Source: an uncultured Megasphaera sp. (GTDB taxonomy: Bacteria; Bacillota; Negativicutes; Veillonellales; Megasphaeraceae). Taken from it: DNA of 46,808 nucleotides. Made by a program: the position numbers and the translations under genes. Shown piece after piece: positions 1 to 8,500 of this stretch. Numbering within the stretch: the first letter of the stretch is position 1; each line of letters starts with the position of its first letter. The notes below the pieces were generated by a model. The model was not told the DNA's origin. It did no database searches and saw only the letters and a list, made by a program, of their open reading frames with translations. The stretch lies in the NCBI GenBank assembly GCA_934202965.1, contig CAKPYN010000018.1:1-46808 (forward strand), read 5' to 3'.

Positions 1-14
1 CATCGCCGTCTTGC

Positions 15-210
15 GACGACTTACATATCTTACCAAACTCACAAGAGCTTGTCAAGAACTTTTTTGAAGAAGTTTTTTCTTCGTTCTCATAAAAAGACAT
101 ATCCCGTCCGTTTTCAAGGCCCTTTATAGTGCCCCGTTCCCGACGGCTTGATTAGTATATCGCAAACCAACGCCTCTGTCAACTATTTTTTTACATCTTT
201 TTGTCAATAC
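15..210. repeat. Two diverged copies of a ~60-base intergenic repeat
   Basis: Two stretches share the same order of motifs. One, about 15-70, runs from GACTTACATATC through ACCAAAC to TTGTCAAGAACTTTTTT. The other, about 140-195, runs from GGCTTGATTAGTATATC through AAACCAAC to TGTCAACTATTTTTTT. The distance from the first motif to the GTCAA motif is about 32 bases in both. Between them GAAGAA and TTCTTC could form a small hairpin. Similar T-rich GTCAA elements are, from memory, common between genes in clostridia-related genomes, often beside rRNA or tRNA genes, but no RNA gene is visible here. No coding region is supported in 1-255. Confidence 0.45.
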
Positions 211-255
211 TTGCATGGTACCCTTATTTTTTCAATGTATTACTGGCACCCCGCT

Positions 256-591
256 TTACTGCCCGTTGCTATCGTCTTGAGCCCAATTATTCAAACGGCT
301 TTTCCATTTTTGTGCTGTAGCTATTGTATTTTCTGCTGTTTGAACCGCATCCTTAGCTTCATCATACCGTTCTCCCCAACTTTTATCATGTTCTTCGTGC
401 CATTTCTGCTGGCCGTCTTTATATCCTGTTTTATAGTCGGCATCCTGCGTATCATTAGCTGCATTAATATCCTTATCTGCATCTTCATATCCTTGTTGGT
501 ATCCCGCATCATAGGCATCATTAGCCCATACAGTCATACTTCCTGACAATACCAAAACACTGCAACATATAAGCATTAGTTTTTTCAGCAT
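256..591 (-). CDS. Small secreted protein with Gly-Tyr-Asp repeats
   Basis: I do not recognise this 111-residue protein. The ATG at 591 is chosen because GGAGG lies 9 bases upstream and a consensus promoter (628-656) sits between it and any longer reading. The N-terminus is a signal peptide: MLKK, then a hydrophobic core, then an Ala site near TVWAND. The mature part holds two related repeats, DAGYQQGYEDADK and DADYKTGYKDGQQK, followed by a charged, probably helical tail rich in Lys, Glu and Trp. There are no cysteines after the signal region. It is a single-gene unit with no functional neighbour. A surface or periplasmic role is inferred from the signal peptide only. Confidence 0.7.
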   Translation of the reverse strand: MLKKLMLICCSVLVLSGSMTVWANDAYDAGYQQGYEDADKDINAANDTQDADYKTGYKDGQQKWHEEHDKSWGERYDEAKDAVQTAENTIATAQKWKSRLNNWAQDDSNGQ

Positions 592-627
592 CACTATGTT
601 CCTCCATCCTCCAAAATTACATTCGTC

Positions 628-656
628 ATTATAGGCTTCCTTCTTATGATCGTCAA
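628..656 (-). promoter_or_regulatory. Sigma-A promoter of the secreted-protein gene
   Basis: On the minus strand TTGACG (651-656) and TATAAT (628-633) are separated by 17 bases. Transcription should start near 621, which supports the ATG at 591. The rest of 657-844 shows no gene or clear signal. Confidence 0.75.
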
Positions 657-844
657 GATATGGTAACAACTATATAAAATATCGAACATTTCATATTCTC
701 ATATCCTCAATTTATGTTTATATACCTTCGTATAATAGCTGTTTTATCTATCTTTTGTTACAATAAAACTATCAAAGAACCCCTTTCCTGAATCTATTTG
801 CTTATAGTTTATCTCCCTTCTACCTCTTCAAAAATACACCTGAC

Positions 845-885
845 AAAAAGGACTTTCTACCTCCACGGAGAAGAAAGTCCTTTTT
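845..885 (-). terminator. Terminator after the 902-1888 operon
   Basis: A perfect 14-bp stem (845-858 with 872-885) has A-runs and T-runs at its ends, so it can work on either strand. It lies just downstream of the minus-strand gene ending at 902. Confidence 0.85.
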
Positions 886-901
886 GTTATCTCACAGTAT
901 C

Positions 902-1456
902 TTATACTAATTTTCCAATGACTTCAGCAGGTGCCAATTCACTCCAAAAAAACTGCATAATCGCTAGAATAAGCAAAATTGTCAGCCCAATTCGTGCATA
1001 TGAAGAACGAGCAATCCAATCAAAAGGCGGTCTTTTTTTGCGTTCTGTAATCTGATATTGTACATCGTCTTTTTTATTTAAAATGCGAAAATGCCGAGCT
1101 TCTTTATAAGCAGAAAATACGCCGCTAAAATTCATCATCACATGAACTTGTCCATCTTCCCTGGCTGCAAGTGCTATTTCTCGAAGTTTTTGGCAAAATA
1201 TTTCTAAAAATTCACCATCTGCGCAGGCACTGGAAAATGCAAAAAACTCAATTTCGCATTCCCGAATACCTTCTTTCATAGAGATTTTTAAAAAAGGATA
1301 TTGCTGCTGTAAAGAATCTCTCCAAGCGTTCAATTTTTCCCGTACTGCTGCAGACCACGTATACCGAGCAGCTTGCTTAGGAGCAAACGAAATATCACCG
1401 GAGATAGTTAATCGATAATCGCCATAATAATGACGAAGCCGTGTTTTCCAATTCAT
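902..1456 (-). CDS. Hypothetical protein with C-terminal membrane anchor
   Basis: This 184-residue protein is not recognised. It starts at an ATG with AAGGAGGG about 8 bases upstream. Residues 1 to about 155 are soluble and mixed alpha/beta with many aromatic and charged residues. About 160-175 form one hydrophobic helix (IGLTILLILAIMQFF), followed by a short tail, so it is probably a tail-anchored cytoplasmic protein. It is the second gene of a two-gene operon, 12 bases after the zinc-ribbon membrane protein at 1469-1888, and is followed by a strong terminator. The pairing suggests the two membrane-linked proteins act together, but nothing shows how. Confidence 0.7.
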   Translation of the reverse strand: MNWKTRLRHYYGDYRLTISGDISFAPKQAARYTWSAAVREKLNAWRDSLQQQYPFLKISMKEGIRECEIEFFAFSSACADGEFLEIFCQKLREIALAAREDGQVHVMMNFSGVFSAYKEARHFRILNKKDDVQYQITERKKRPPFDWIARSSYARIGLTILLILAIMQFFWSELAPAEVIGKLV

Positions 1457-1468
1457 CTCCGTCCCTCC

Positions 1469-1888
1469 TTAGGATAATTTACTGCCGCATGACGGACAAT
1501 ATACTGCTTCTTTCGGTACTTTTTCACCGCAATGCGAACAATGCCGTTCCGTCGTCACCTGTTGCGGTGGCAGGGCTTCTTTCCATTCACCATCCAATAC
1601 AGGCGTTTCTTTTCCTTTCATGCGATCTATTTGACGTTCTACATGGTCCATACGAAAATGTAATTCTGCTTCTGACACAGCAACCCGTTCTTTTAAGCGA
1701 TCTGTTTCTAAACTGGTCCGTTCTATGCGTTGTTCGGCTGTTAAATCCTTTAAAACAGCTATAATGATAGCCGCCAGCAACGGACTAATTAACAGCGAAA
1801 ATAATCCCCAAAGAATCGGACTGCGACCGCGTTTATTCGCAAAATACGCAACAAGCGCACAAAATATAAGGTATAAAACGACAGACAT
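1469..1888 (-). CDS. Membrane protein with coiled coil and zinc ribbon
   Basis: The 139-residue protein has an N-terminal hydrophobic hairpin: helices at about 3-17 and 25-45, separated by a KRGR turn. A charged coiled coil follows at about 50-90 (LETDRLKERVAVSEAELHF). It ends in a C-terminal zinc ribbon with CSHCGEKV and CPSCGSK (four Cys, CxxC-x10-CxxC). Such ribbons at the end of small membrane proteins are common in Firmicutes and usually have no assigned function. It is first in its operon, with a promoter at 1918-1946 and the site GAGGTGG before the ATG. Coupling of the membrane to a nucleic-acid or protein partner is an inference. Confidence 0.75.
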   Translation of the reverse strand: MSVVLYLIFCALVAYFANKRGRSPILWGLFSLLISPLLAAIIIAVLKDLTAEQRIERTSLETDRLKERVAVSEAELHFRMDHVERQIDRMKGKETPVLDGEWKEALPPQQVTTERHCSHCGEKVPKEAVYCPSCGSKLS

Positions 1889-1917
1889 ACTTCCACCTCG
1901 CTTTTTATATTTATTTT

Positions 1918-1946
1918 ATTATACAAAACCCCCTTATCCTTGTATA
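1918..1946 (-). promoter_or_regulatory. Promoter of the zinc-ribbon operon
   Basis: TATACA (1941-1946) and TATAAT (1918-1923) on the minus strand are 17 bases apart. A small perfect dyad, TTGTAT-AG-ATACAA (1940-1953), covers the -35 box and could be an operator. The remaining bases up to 2108 show nothing. Confidence 0.6.
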
Positions 1947-2108
1947 GATACAATCAGCATGTTTTCTCATCATCTATACAGAGAATGTAACATCATGCGT
2001 TTATCTATTATGCACGATAGTATTTCTTTAAACGTTTTTTTATTTGAAATTTGAAGAATATGAACGATCATTCTGTAAACGCTACATGTAAAACGGTATA
2101 ACTAAAGA

Positions 2109-2149
2109 ACTGTAACAAAATGATTTCAACGTTCTCATTTCGTTACAGT
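2109..2149 (-). terminator. Inverted repeat after trpS, possible terminator
   Basis: ACTGTAACAAAATGA (2109-2123) pairs with TCATTTCGTTACAGT (2135-2149) with one G-U type mismatch. It lies 15 bases past the trpS stop. No clear T-run follows on the minus strand, so termination is likely but not certain. Confidence 0.55.
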
Positions 2150-2163
2150 CCCAAGTAAGTAGT

Positions 2164-3225
2164 TTATTTTAAAAGATTATTATCTGTAAAATAATCAATC
2201 CGCATTGCTTTTCGTACATCAGCTAATGTCTGATTTGCTTTTTCAGCAGCTTTAGCGGTATTGACGCGAAGCATTTCATAGACATCGGGTAACCGTTTTT
2301 CCCATGCCTGACGGCGTTCACGAATGGGGCGCAATTCTTCCTGCAATACATTGTTCAAGAATTTTTTGACTTTAACATCACCCAATCCACCGCGCTGATA
2401 ATGTGCTTTCAATTCATCCAAACCACTATATTCCGGTAAAAATTCCGGGAAATATTCTGGTTTGCAAAATGCATCCAAATAGGTAAATACCGTATTGCCT
2501 TCCAAATGGCCTGGATCTTCCCGACGCAAATGCGTCGGATCCGTAAACATAGACATAATTTTCTTCTGAATATCTTCAGGTTCTTCTGATAAATAGATGC
2601 AGTTGCCAATAGATTTGCTCATCTTGGCCTTACCATCAATTCCCGGTAAGCGAAGGCATGCTTTATTCTTTGGCAGAATAATTTCCGGTTCTGTCAATGT
2701 TTCTCCATAGACTGTATTAAATTTATGAACAATTTCTTTACATTGTTCTAACATTGGCAGCTGATCTTCCCCAACAGGAACAGCCGTCGCTCTAAACGCT
2801 GTAATATCTGCAGCTTGGCTAACAGGATAACAGAAAAAGCCTAAGGGAACGCTGGCTTCAAAATTTTTCTGCTGAATTTCCGATTTAACCGTCGGATTAC
2901 GCTGTACCCGAGCTACTGTAACAAGATTCATATAATACACAGTCAGTTCAGGCAGTGCAGGCACCATCGATTGAATAAAAATAGTGGATTTTTCAGGATC
3001 AATCCCGCAAGCTAAATAATCTAATGCAACCTGCATCACATTCTGACGTACTTTTTCCGGATGTTCTGCATTATCTGTCAAAGCCTGTGCATCGGCAATC
3101 ATAAAATACAATTCATCATATTCACCAGAATTTTGCAATGCCACACGTTCCTGTAAAGAGCCCACATAATGTCCTACATGAAGATGACCCGTAGGACGGT
3201 CACCTGTTAAAATAACTTTTTTCAT
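2164..3225 (-). CDS. trpS: Tryptophanyl-tRNA synthetase
   Basis: Class I aminoacyl-tRNA synthetase that charges tRNA-Trp in the cytoplasm. The HIGH-type motif is HLHVGHY (residues 14-20), in the context LTGDRPTG. The KMSKS loop is KAKMSKSIGN near residue 200. The length of 353 matches the streptococcal/clostridial subtype, which opens with LTGDRPTGxLHxGHYVGSL, rather than the shorter Bacillus type opening with FSGIQPSG. The start has AAAGGAG 7 bases upstream. It is transcribed alone, divergently from the deaminase gene. No T-box is visible upstream, unlike cysS and ileS in this window, so its control is probably not by tRNA-sensing attenuation. Confidence 0.97.
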   Translation of the reverse strand: MKKVILTGDRPTGHLHVGHYVGSLQERVALQNSGEYDELYFMIADAQALTDNAEHPEKVRQNVMQVALDYLACGIDPEKSTIFIQSMVPALPELTVYYMNLVTVARVQRNPTVKSEIQQKNFEASVPLGFFCYPVSQAADITAFRATAVPVGEDQLPMLEQCKEIVHKFNTVYGETLTEPEIILPKNKACLRLPGIDGKAKMSKSIGNCIYLSEEPEDIQKKIMSMFTDPTHLRREDPGHLEGNTVFTYLDAFCKPEYFPEFLPEYSGLDELKAHYQRGGLGDVKVKKFLNNVLQEELRPIRERRQAWEKRLPDVYEMLRVNTAKAAEKANQTLADVRKAMRIDYFTDNNLLK

Positions 3226-3543
3226 ACCTTGCTCCTTTGTAAAAGTATACCAACATCCATATTACAATGCTATGTCTGGTAAACAGTTTATTATCATTTC
3301 ATTTTTTATATTTCATGTTATAGTTTACCCTTTGATGTCCGTACCGTCAATATTCCTTTCGGTGAATCTATAAAAAGAACTAATTTCGGTTTCCCTTTCC
3401 TGTATGATACCTGCTTTATGTATGGAGATAACTCATTTTTTAGTATATACGTTGACTTGGCTCTCTGGTACTTTTATAATAAAAAACAGTTGACTGCTTT
3501 GGAGCAGTAATCGTATATATTGACAAGGAGCGACGCATACATA
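3226..3543. promoter_or_regulatory. Divergent region between trpS and the deaminase gene
   Basis: This 318-base gap holds a strong plus-strand promoter at 3452-3480: TTGACT, 17 bases, TATAAT. For trpS there is a minus-strand TATACT at 3244-3249 without a convincing -35 box. The middle part, about 3260-3440, shows no gene, T-box or clear hairpin. Confidence 0.7.
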
Positions 3544-4005
3544 ATGGATTTTATGAAAGAAGCAATTACAGAATCAGCAAAAAATTTAAAAACAGGCCAT
3601 GGCGGCCCTTTTGGTGCTGTTGTTGTCAAAGACGGCAAAATTATTGGTCGCGGACACAATGAAGTTATAAAAAATAATGACCCAACGTGTCACGGCGAAA
3701 TGCAGGCAATCCGTGACGCTTGCCGTACACTCGGCACATATGATTTATCCGGATGCGAATTATATACGTCCGCCCAGCCTTGTCCCATGTGCCTGTCCGC
3801 TATTATTTGGGCAAATATCAAAACCGTCTATTATGGTAATACAGCCAAAGATACGGCAGCCATTGGTTTTCGTGATGATTTTATATACCACTTTATTGAA
3901 AAGGGCTGTAAAAACACGGACGTTCTTTCCCTTTCCCAAATGGATCGTGACGAAGCCAATAAAATCTTTGCGGCATATAAAGAAAAAAATATGACTATTT
4001 ACTAA
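3544..4005 (+). CDS. guaD: Guanine deaminase-like nucleobase deaminase
   Basis: Zinc-dependent member of the cytidine deaminase fold, closest in pattern to Bacillus GuaD, which converts guanine to xanthine plus ammonia. The 153-residue length fits. The zinc site is seen as HGE (in TCHGEMQAI) and PCPMC (in SAQPCPMCLSAI). The order GGPFGAVVVKDG, NDPTxHxE, LGTY and LYTSxxPCPMC follows GuaD, as does the later GF-DDFIY stretch. A tRNA adenosine deaminase (TadA) is the main alternative, but the GFRDDFIYHFIEK region argues for GuaD. The ATG at 3544 has AAGGAG 13 bases upstream, a longish spacing; a TTG at 3520 would place that site inside the gene. A promoter at 3452-3480 serves it alone. Confidence 0.8.
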   Translation: MDFMKEAITESAKNLKTGHGGPFGAVVVKDGKIIGRGHNEVIKNNDPTCHGEMQAIRDACRTLGTYDLSGCELYTSAQPCPMCLSAIIWANIKTVYYGNTAKDTAAIGFRDDFIYHFIEKGCKNTDVLSLSQMDRDEANKIFAAYKEKNMTIY

Positions 4006-4055
4006 GTAAAATACTTTCGATTTCTTATATTCTCCATATATCTTTTTCTATGCCA

Positions 4056-4097
4056 AAAGTACCGTACTCTATGCTCGCCATGAGAGTACGGTACTTT
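4056..4097. terminator. Bidirectional terminator between guaD and smpB
   Basis: A perfect 15-bp stem (4056-4070 with 4083-4097; arm AAAGTACCGTACTCT) lies between the convergent ends of the deaminase gene and smpB. Confidence 0.85.
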
Positions 4098-4101
4098 CTA
4101 T

Positions 4102-4572
4102 TTAATAATTTTTTTCTTTCATACGACGTTCTATATCACGCTTTGCTTCTTTTTCCGCTAAAGCCTGCCGTTTATCATAGAGTTTTTTCCCTGTAACCAG
4201 TGCTACTGTAACTTTTACTCGGCCTTTTTTGAAATACAGATTGAGCGGTATCAGTGTATACCCTTTTTCCTTAATTTTTCCCAGTAATCTCGTAATTTCA
4301 TACCGATGCATCAATAATTTACGTGTACGCAATGGATCGTGATTAAACCGATTGCCCTGATCATATGGGCTGATATGCATACCCAACAGCAATAATTCCC
4401 CATTTTCAATACGGCAAAAACTATCTTTTAAATTGACCTTGCCTTGTCGAAGTGATTTTACTTCGGTTCCAGTCAACGCAATACCGGCTTCATACGAATC
4501 ATGGATAAAATAATCATGACGAGCTTTACGATTATCTGTAATATATTTGACACCACTAGGTGATTTTGCCAC
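4102..4572 (-). CDS. smpB: SsrA-binding protein SmpB
   Basis: SmpB binds tmRNA and delivers it to stalled ribosomes for trans-translation. The 156 residues start with the usual unstructured leader, then show the conserved YEAGIALTGTEVKSLR and the C-terminal basic helix (KKLYDKRQALAEKEAKRDIERRMK), which enters the ribosomal mRNA channel. The gene follows rnr with a 12-base gap, the classic secG-rnr-smpB order. This links it to the exonuclease that degrades trans-translated mRNAs. No tmRNA gene (ssrA) is visible in the window. Confidence 0.97.
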   Translation of the reverse strand: MAKSPSGVKYITDNRKARHDYFIHDSYEAGIALTGTEVKSLRQGKVNLKDSFCRIENGELLLLGMHISPYDQGNRFNHDPLRTRKLLMHRYEITRLLGKIKEKGYTLIPLNLYFKKGRVKVTVALVTGKKLYDKRQALAEKEAKRDIERRMKEKNY

Positions 4573-4584
4573 AATCTATTCCTC

Positions 4585-6903
4585 CTATTTTTTTCTGGAT
4601 TTTTTTCCTTTGCGATTTCTGCCTTTCTTTCCGCGTCCTTTTTTATTTAATTTTTTATCTTTTTTATTTTTCTTATTCTTTTTCCCTGAAACGGCACCGG
4701 AAAACCAAGAGCGCTTCGTTTCTTCTTTTTTGCTGCCGCTCTTATGACGCCGTTCAGCACTCACTGCCATCATATGCTGCAAATCACTGAGTGAGTCTAC
4801 AATACCCGGTACAAAATCAATTTCACACTTGTCTGTATTGACTTTCGCAAGCGTAACTTCCAAGGGATCGCCCAATCGAAATACCTTGCCGCTATGTTGT
4901 CCGCGCATCGTATACGTTGCTTCATCAAATTCATACACATCATCAGTCAATAATGAAATATGCACTAATCCTTCAATGCCATTTTCCAGTCCCACAAAGA
5001 GTCCAAATGATGTAATGCCCGTGATATGAGCCGGGAAAGGCTGCCCAATAAACGGCAGCATATACTGCGCTTTCTTCAAGTCATCTGTTTCCCGTTCGGC
5101 TTCAACAGCAATTCGTTCCCGTGAGCTGGCCTGATCGGCTGCAATCGTATGATACGACAGGGACATCTGTGCTTCTTCTTCAGATAATTTTCCTTTTTGC
5201 TGATACTGACGAATCAAGCGGTGTACCATTAAGTCCGGATACCGGCGAATGGGTGACGTAAAATGTGTGTAACATGTCGACGCCAAGCCAAAATGCCCTG
5301 CGTTATTCGTTGAATATCGCGCCTGCTGCATCGAACGCAGTGCAATGGTCTGTACAACAGCTTCCGCATTCGTACCTTTAGAAAGGGTCAACAGTTTTTG
5401 AAAATCAACCGGCTTTACGTCCTCTCCTGTAGGTACTGGCAGTGAAAACGTCGATAATACAGTTCGCATCATTTCTATTCTTTCCGGTTCAGGCACTTCG
5501 TGAATTCGGTATACCGACGGGTTTTTACTATTTTTTAAATACGATGCAACCGTTTCATTAGCAATCAACATCGACTCTTCTACAATTTGTTCAGCAATCG
5601 TCCGTTCTCGCTTTTCTAACCGTAGCGGCGTACCATCCGAATCCAAAATAATTTTATATTCCGGAAAATCAAAATCAATGGCTCCACGCTGAAGACGCAT
5701 TTGTTTTAGAATTTGCGCTAATTCCTGCAAATCCCGCAATATAGGCATAAAAGGCTGCAAATCGTCCGGTACAATATCATCCAATAATGCTTTTTTTATC
5801 TCTTTATAATTGCAGCGCCGTTTAACCTGAATAACGGCCGGCCCAATATCGGCTTTTACGACATGTCCTTGTCGATCAATTTCCATGACACACGTCATAG
5901 AATACCGATCTTCTCCGGCATTTAAACTGCATATGCCATTGGAAAGGACCGTCGGCAGCATAGGAATAACCCGATCTACTAAATACACACTGGTACCACG
6001 TGCATAGGCTTCCTGATCAATCACCGAATTCGGTTTGACATAATAGCTGACATCGGCAATATATACACCTAAACGGAAATTACCATTCGGTAATTTGACA
6101 ACATCAATGGCGTCATCCAAATCTTTAGCATCTTCGCTGTCAATGGTAATCAGCTGGCGATCTCGATAATCCCGTCTGTCTTCTTCCATTGCTACATGCA
6201 TATCGATTTTTTCCGCTGCTTTCTGTACTTCTTCGGGAAATGCAAAAGGCAAACCGTGCCGTGCCATAATCACTTTGATATCTAAATCTTTGTCACCATC
6301 ATACCCCAGTATTTCCGTTATTTCACCTTCTGCTTTACGCCCATCTGCCGGCCACTTCGTAATCGTGACCAAAACGCGGGCACTGCTGCGGGCATTGGCT
6401 GTCTTATCTAACGGAATATAAATATCTTCTCGGATTCGTTCATCATCAGGACGGACAAATCCACATTTTTTCTCTCTGTCAAATGTCCCAACCAGCGTTT
6501 TATTCGCACGTTCTACAATGCCAACAATCTCGCCTTCTTGCTTATGACGACCGTTACCGCTTTGAATAATTCGAACCGTCACTTTATCATTATTCATTGC
6601 AGTATGACGATTTTGTTCGGCAATATATACATCTTCTTTTAAGTCTTCACTTAAGACGAAGCCAAATGTTGCTGTATATCCTTTATATATGCCGATAATT
6701 TCTTGTGGATTTTTTAACGCTGTATACCGTTCTCCTGCTACTCTCATGAGCTTTCCACTCCTTACTAGTTCATCAAAGGTTTCAAATAATGATGCCAGCC
6801 GCGAGCCTGTCAGGCAGAGTCGTTCTGCACAGTCTTCGACTGTAATACCGGATGATTCTATACTACATAGTTCTATTATATCATGAGAGAGTTGTAAATC
6901 CAT
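4585..6903 (-). CDS. rnr: Ribonuclease R
   Basis: Processive 3'-5' exoribonuclease able to digest structured RNA. The 772 residues show an N-terminal winged-helix-like part (1-60), cold-shock domains, the RNB catalytic domain and a C-terminal S1 domain (HITGITSFGLFVGLENGIEGLVH). The RNB active site is DSEDAKDLDDAID near 252-265, with its four metal-binding Asp residues. The last 50 or so residues are extremely Lys/Arg rich, a basic tail typical of RNase R that binds RNA or ribosomes. secG lies upstream, but a terminator (6950-6972) separates the two, so rnr needs readthrough or its own promoter. The ATG at 6903 is followed by MDLQLSHDIIELC, a normal family start. Confidence 0.97.
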   Translation of the reverse strand: MDLQLSHDIIELCSIESSGITVEDCAERLCLTGSRLASLFETFDELVRSGKLMRVAGERYTALKNPQEIIGIYKGYTATFGFVLSEDLKEDVYIAEQNRHTAMNNDKVTVRIIQSGNGRHKQEGEIVGIVERANKTLVGTFDREKKCGFVRPDDERIREDIYIPLDKTANARSSARVLVTITKWPADGRKAEGEITEILGYDGDKDLDIKVIMARHGLPFAFPEEVQKAAEKIDMHVAMEEDRRDYRDRQLITIDSEDAKDLDDAIDVVKLPNGNFRLGVYIADVSYYVKPNSVIDQEAYARGTSVYLVDRVIPMLPTVLSNGICSLNAGEDRYSMTCVMEIDRQGHVVKADIGPAVIQVKRRCNYKEIKKALLDDIVPDDLQPFMPILRDLQELAQILKQMRLQRGAIDFDFPEYKIILDSDGTPLRLEKRERTIAEQIVEESMLIANETVASYLKNSKNPSVYRIHEVPEPERIEMMRTVLSTFSLPVPTGEDVKPVDFQKLLTLSKGTNAEAVVQTIALRSMQQARYSTNNAGHFGLASTCYTHFTSPIRRYPDLMVHRLIRQYQQKGKLSEEEAQMSLSYHTIAADQASSRERIAVEAERETDDLKKAQYMLPFIGQPFPAHITGITSFGLFVGLENGIEGLVHISLLTDDVYEFDEATYTMRGQHSGKVFRLGDPLEVTLAKVNTDKCEIDFVPGIVDSLSDLQHMMAVSAERRHKSGSKKEETKRSWFSGAVSGKKNKKNKKDKKLNKKGRGKKGRNRKGKKSRKK

Positions 6904-6949
6904 TCGTTTCCTCCAAAGAAAGATAAGGGAATTTATGATTTATGAAAAA

Positions 6950-6972
6950 AGCCTGCGACAATGCCGCAGGCT
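6950..6972 (-). terminator. Terminator after secG
   Basis: AGCCTGCG (6950-6957) pairs perfectly with CGCAGGCT (6965-6972), and TTTTTT follows on the minus strand. It lies between secG and rnr. Confidence 0.85.
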
Positions 6973-6984
6973 ACCACATTTCCA

Positions 6985-7221
6985 TTAAAACGTATGCATC
7001 AATCTGCCTAAAATCAGTGTCAGAACTGCAAACGCAATCGACAAGATAATAGTCAGCTTAGACAATAATGCATCCATGCCGCGAGCACGGCTGCCAAATA
7101 AATCTTCTGCACCACCGCCAAAGCCAGCTCCCATGCCTTGAGTCTTACTTTTCTGCGCTACAACGACGCCAATAATCAATAATGCTAAAATAACGTCTAT
7201 GATTTCCAATACAGTAATCAC
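6985..7221 (-). CDS. secG: Protein translocase subunit SecG
   Basis: SecG is the small accessory subunit of the SecYEG channel in the membrane. The 78-residue protein has helix 1 (VLEIIDVILALLIIGVVVAQ), a Gly-rich cytoplasmic loop (KTQGMGAGFGGGAEDLFG) with the usual RAR turn, then helix 2 (LTIILSIAFAVLTLILG). The start is a GTG at 7221, since GAGGAGG lies 6 bases before it. A longer reading to 7245 would bury that ribosome site. Its position directly after sigH is unusual, as sigH is normally followed by rpmG-secE-nusG. Confidence 0.93.
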   Translation of the reverse strand: MITVLEIIDVILALLIIGVVVAQKSKTQGMGAGFGGGAEDLFGSRARGMDALLSKLTIILSIAFAVLTLILGRLMHTF

Positions 7222-7265
7222 GCTAATCCTCCTCACAAAACACACTTAACAGTACTATTGTACAC

Positions 7266-7955
7266 TTATTTGTCTTTTCTATCAATAGGTTCTTTTTGAT
7301 TTTCATTATTTCGTGTTTCCAAATACCGTTCCAGTTTGCGTTTGACTCGCTGCAGCGCATTATCAATCGATTTGACATGACGATGCAGTTCTTTAGACAT
7401 TTCATTATAGGATTTACCGTCTAAATAAGCAGTTAAAACCTGCCATTCCAAGTCACTGAGGATTTCATTCATTTTTAATTCTATATCAGCAAATTCTTCA
7501 CGACTAATCACAAGTTCCTCAGGATCACTGACTCGAATGCCCGCCAGGATATCCTGCAGCGTTCTATCCGATTCGGTTTCATAAATAGGTTTATTGAGCG
7601 ATACATATGAGTTGAGGGGAATATGCTTTTGTCGTGTTGCCGTTTTGATTGCTGTAATAATCTGCCGGGTAATACAAAGTTCGGCAAAAGCACGAAACGA
7701 TGCAAGTTTATCACCACGAAAATCCCGTGCCGCTTTATATAGGCCAATCATGCCTTCTTGTATAATATCATCCCGATCGGCACCTACAAGAAAATAAGTT
7801 CTTGCTTTTGATTTGACAAAATTTTTGTATTTGCTGACAATATATTCTATCGCATTTTCATCGTGTTCCTGCTGGGCAAGACGAACAATTTCTTCATCCG
7901 TCATCCGTTCAAAACGATTCGTAGACGAATCGCTGTACTGTGCTTTTGCCTGCAT
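7266..7955 (-). CDS. sigH: RNA polymerase sigma-H factor
   Basis: Alternative sigma factor of the SigH/Spo0H type, which in Bacillus drives early sporulation and competence genes. The 229-residue protein shows region 2 (IVSKYKNFVKSKARTYFLVG, DDIIQEGMIGLYKAARDF, then FRAFAELCITRQIITAIK) and region 4 (LSDLEWQVLTAYLDG, then a HTH ending SIDNALQRVKRKLERYL). It sits at the conserved place after rlmB and rae1. Most Veillonellales do not form spores, so here it may serve competence; comFC lies in the same window. No SigH-type promoter was assigned. It starts at the ATG at 7955, preceded by AGAGGT. Confidence 0.93.
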   Translation of the reverse strand: MQAKAQYSDSSTNRFERMTDEEIVRLAQQEHDENAIEYIVSKYKNFVKSKARTYFLVGADRDDIIQEGMIGLYKAARDFRGDKLASFRAFAELCITRQIITAIKTATRQKHIPLNSYVSLNKPIYETESDRTLQDILAGIRVSDPEELVISREEFADIELKMNEILSDLEWQVLTAYLDGKSYNEMSKELHRHVKSIDNALQRVKRKLERYLETRNNENQKEPIDRKDK

Positions 7956-7969
7956 AATTTATACCTCTA

Positions 7970-8500
7970 TTATTTTGATCTGCGAATTTTTTCTAGTTTT
8001 CGCAATACATCTTCATTTTTCACCCGGTATACCACTTCATTGCGGTACGTACCTTCTTTTAATACATTGCGATGGTCATATGCAGCTACTTCTTTTTTAG
8101 TCCGTTCTACATCTTCTTCCAGTTCTCTAGCCGGAATGCGATACGCACCACTTCCCAAAATTTGATTTTGCTCTGCACCGTCTGATGTGGCTACGTATAC
8201 AATTCGTTTATCATTACGATGGGCATACACAATACTTTCAATACGACTATCTGCCGTTTCTTCTTTATCTGTAAAAATAACTTCACAGTCCCGCCCAATA
8301 CGCATGCTTTTTTCGGTTTCTTCCGTATACATCGCATCAAAAACCAAAATAAGTTTATACCCTTTGGCTTTACCATAACTTGCTAATATATCAATTAGCT
8401 TTTCACGGGCATGTTCTAGAGATTGGGCTGCCAGTTTTTTTAATGTATCCCATGCAAATATGATATTGTAACCATCAACAATCATTAAATCTTTCATCAT
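7970..8500 (-). CDS. rae1: Rae1/YacP ribosome-associated NYN endonuclease
   Basis: Member of the YacP/Rae1 family with a NYN (PIN-like) nuclease fold. In Bacillus, Rae1 cuts mRNA inside the ribosomal A site. The acidic residues expected for catalysis are present: IVDGYNIIFAWD at the start, VFDA at about 53-56, and TSDGAEQ near 105. The length of 176 is normal. The start overlaps the rlmB stop as ATGA, which means translational coupling. The order rlmB-rae1-sigH is the conserved Firmicute order. Confidence 0.92.
   Translation of the reverse strand: MMKDLMIVDGYNIIFAWDTLKKLAAQSLEHAREKLIDILASYGKAKGYKLILVFDAMYTEETEKSMRIGRDCEVIFTDKEETADSRIESIVYAHRNDKRIVYVATSDGAEQNQILGSGAYRIPARELEEDVERTKKEVAAYDHRNVLKEGTYRNEVVYRVKNEDVLRKLEKIRRSK

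Noticed and set aside
148..546. A 132-codon reading frame on the plus strand with several hydrophobic stretches
   Set aside because: It is antisense to the secreted-protein gene, which has a consensus promoter and ribosome site. The plus frame has neither.
3226..3543. T-box leader upstream of trpS
   Set aside because: No TGGNACC motif or terminator stem is found on the minus strand here, unlike at cysS and ileS.
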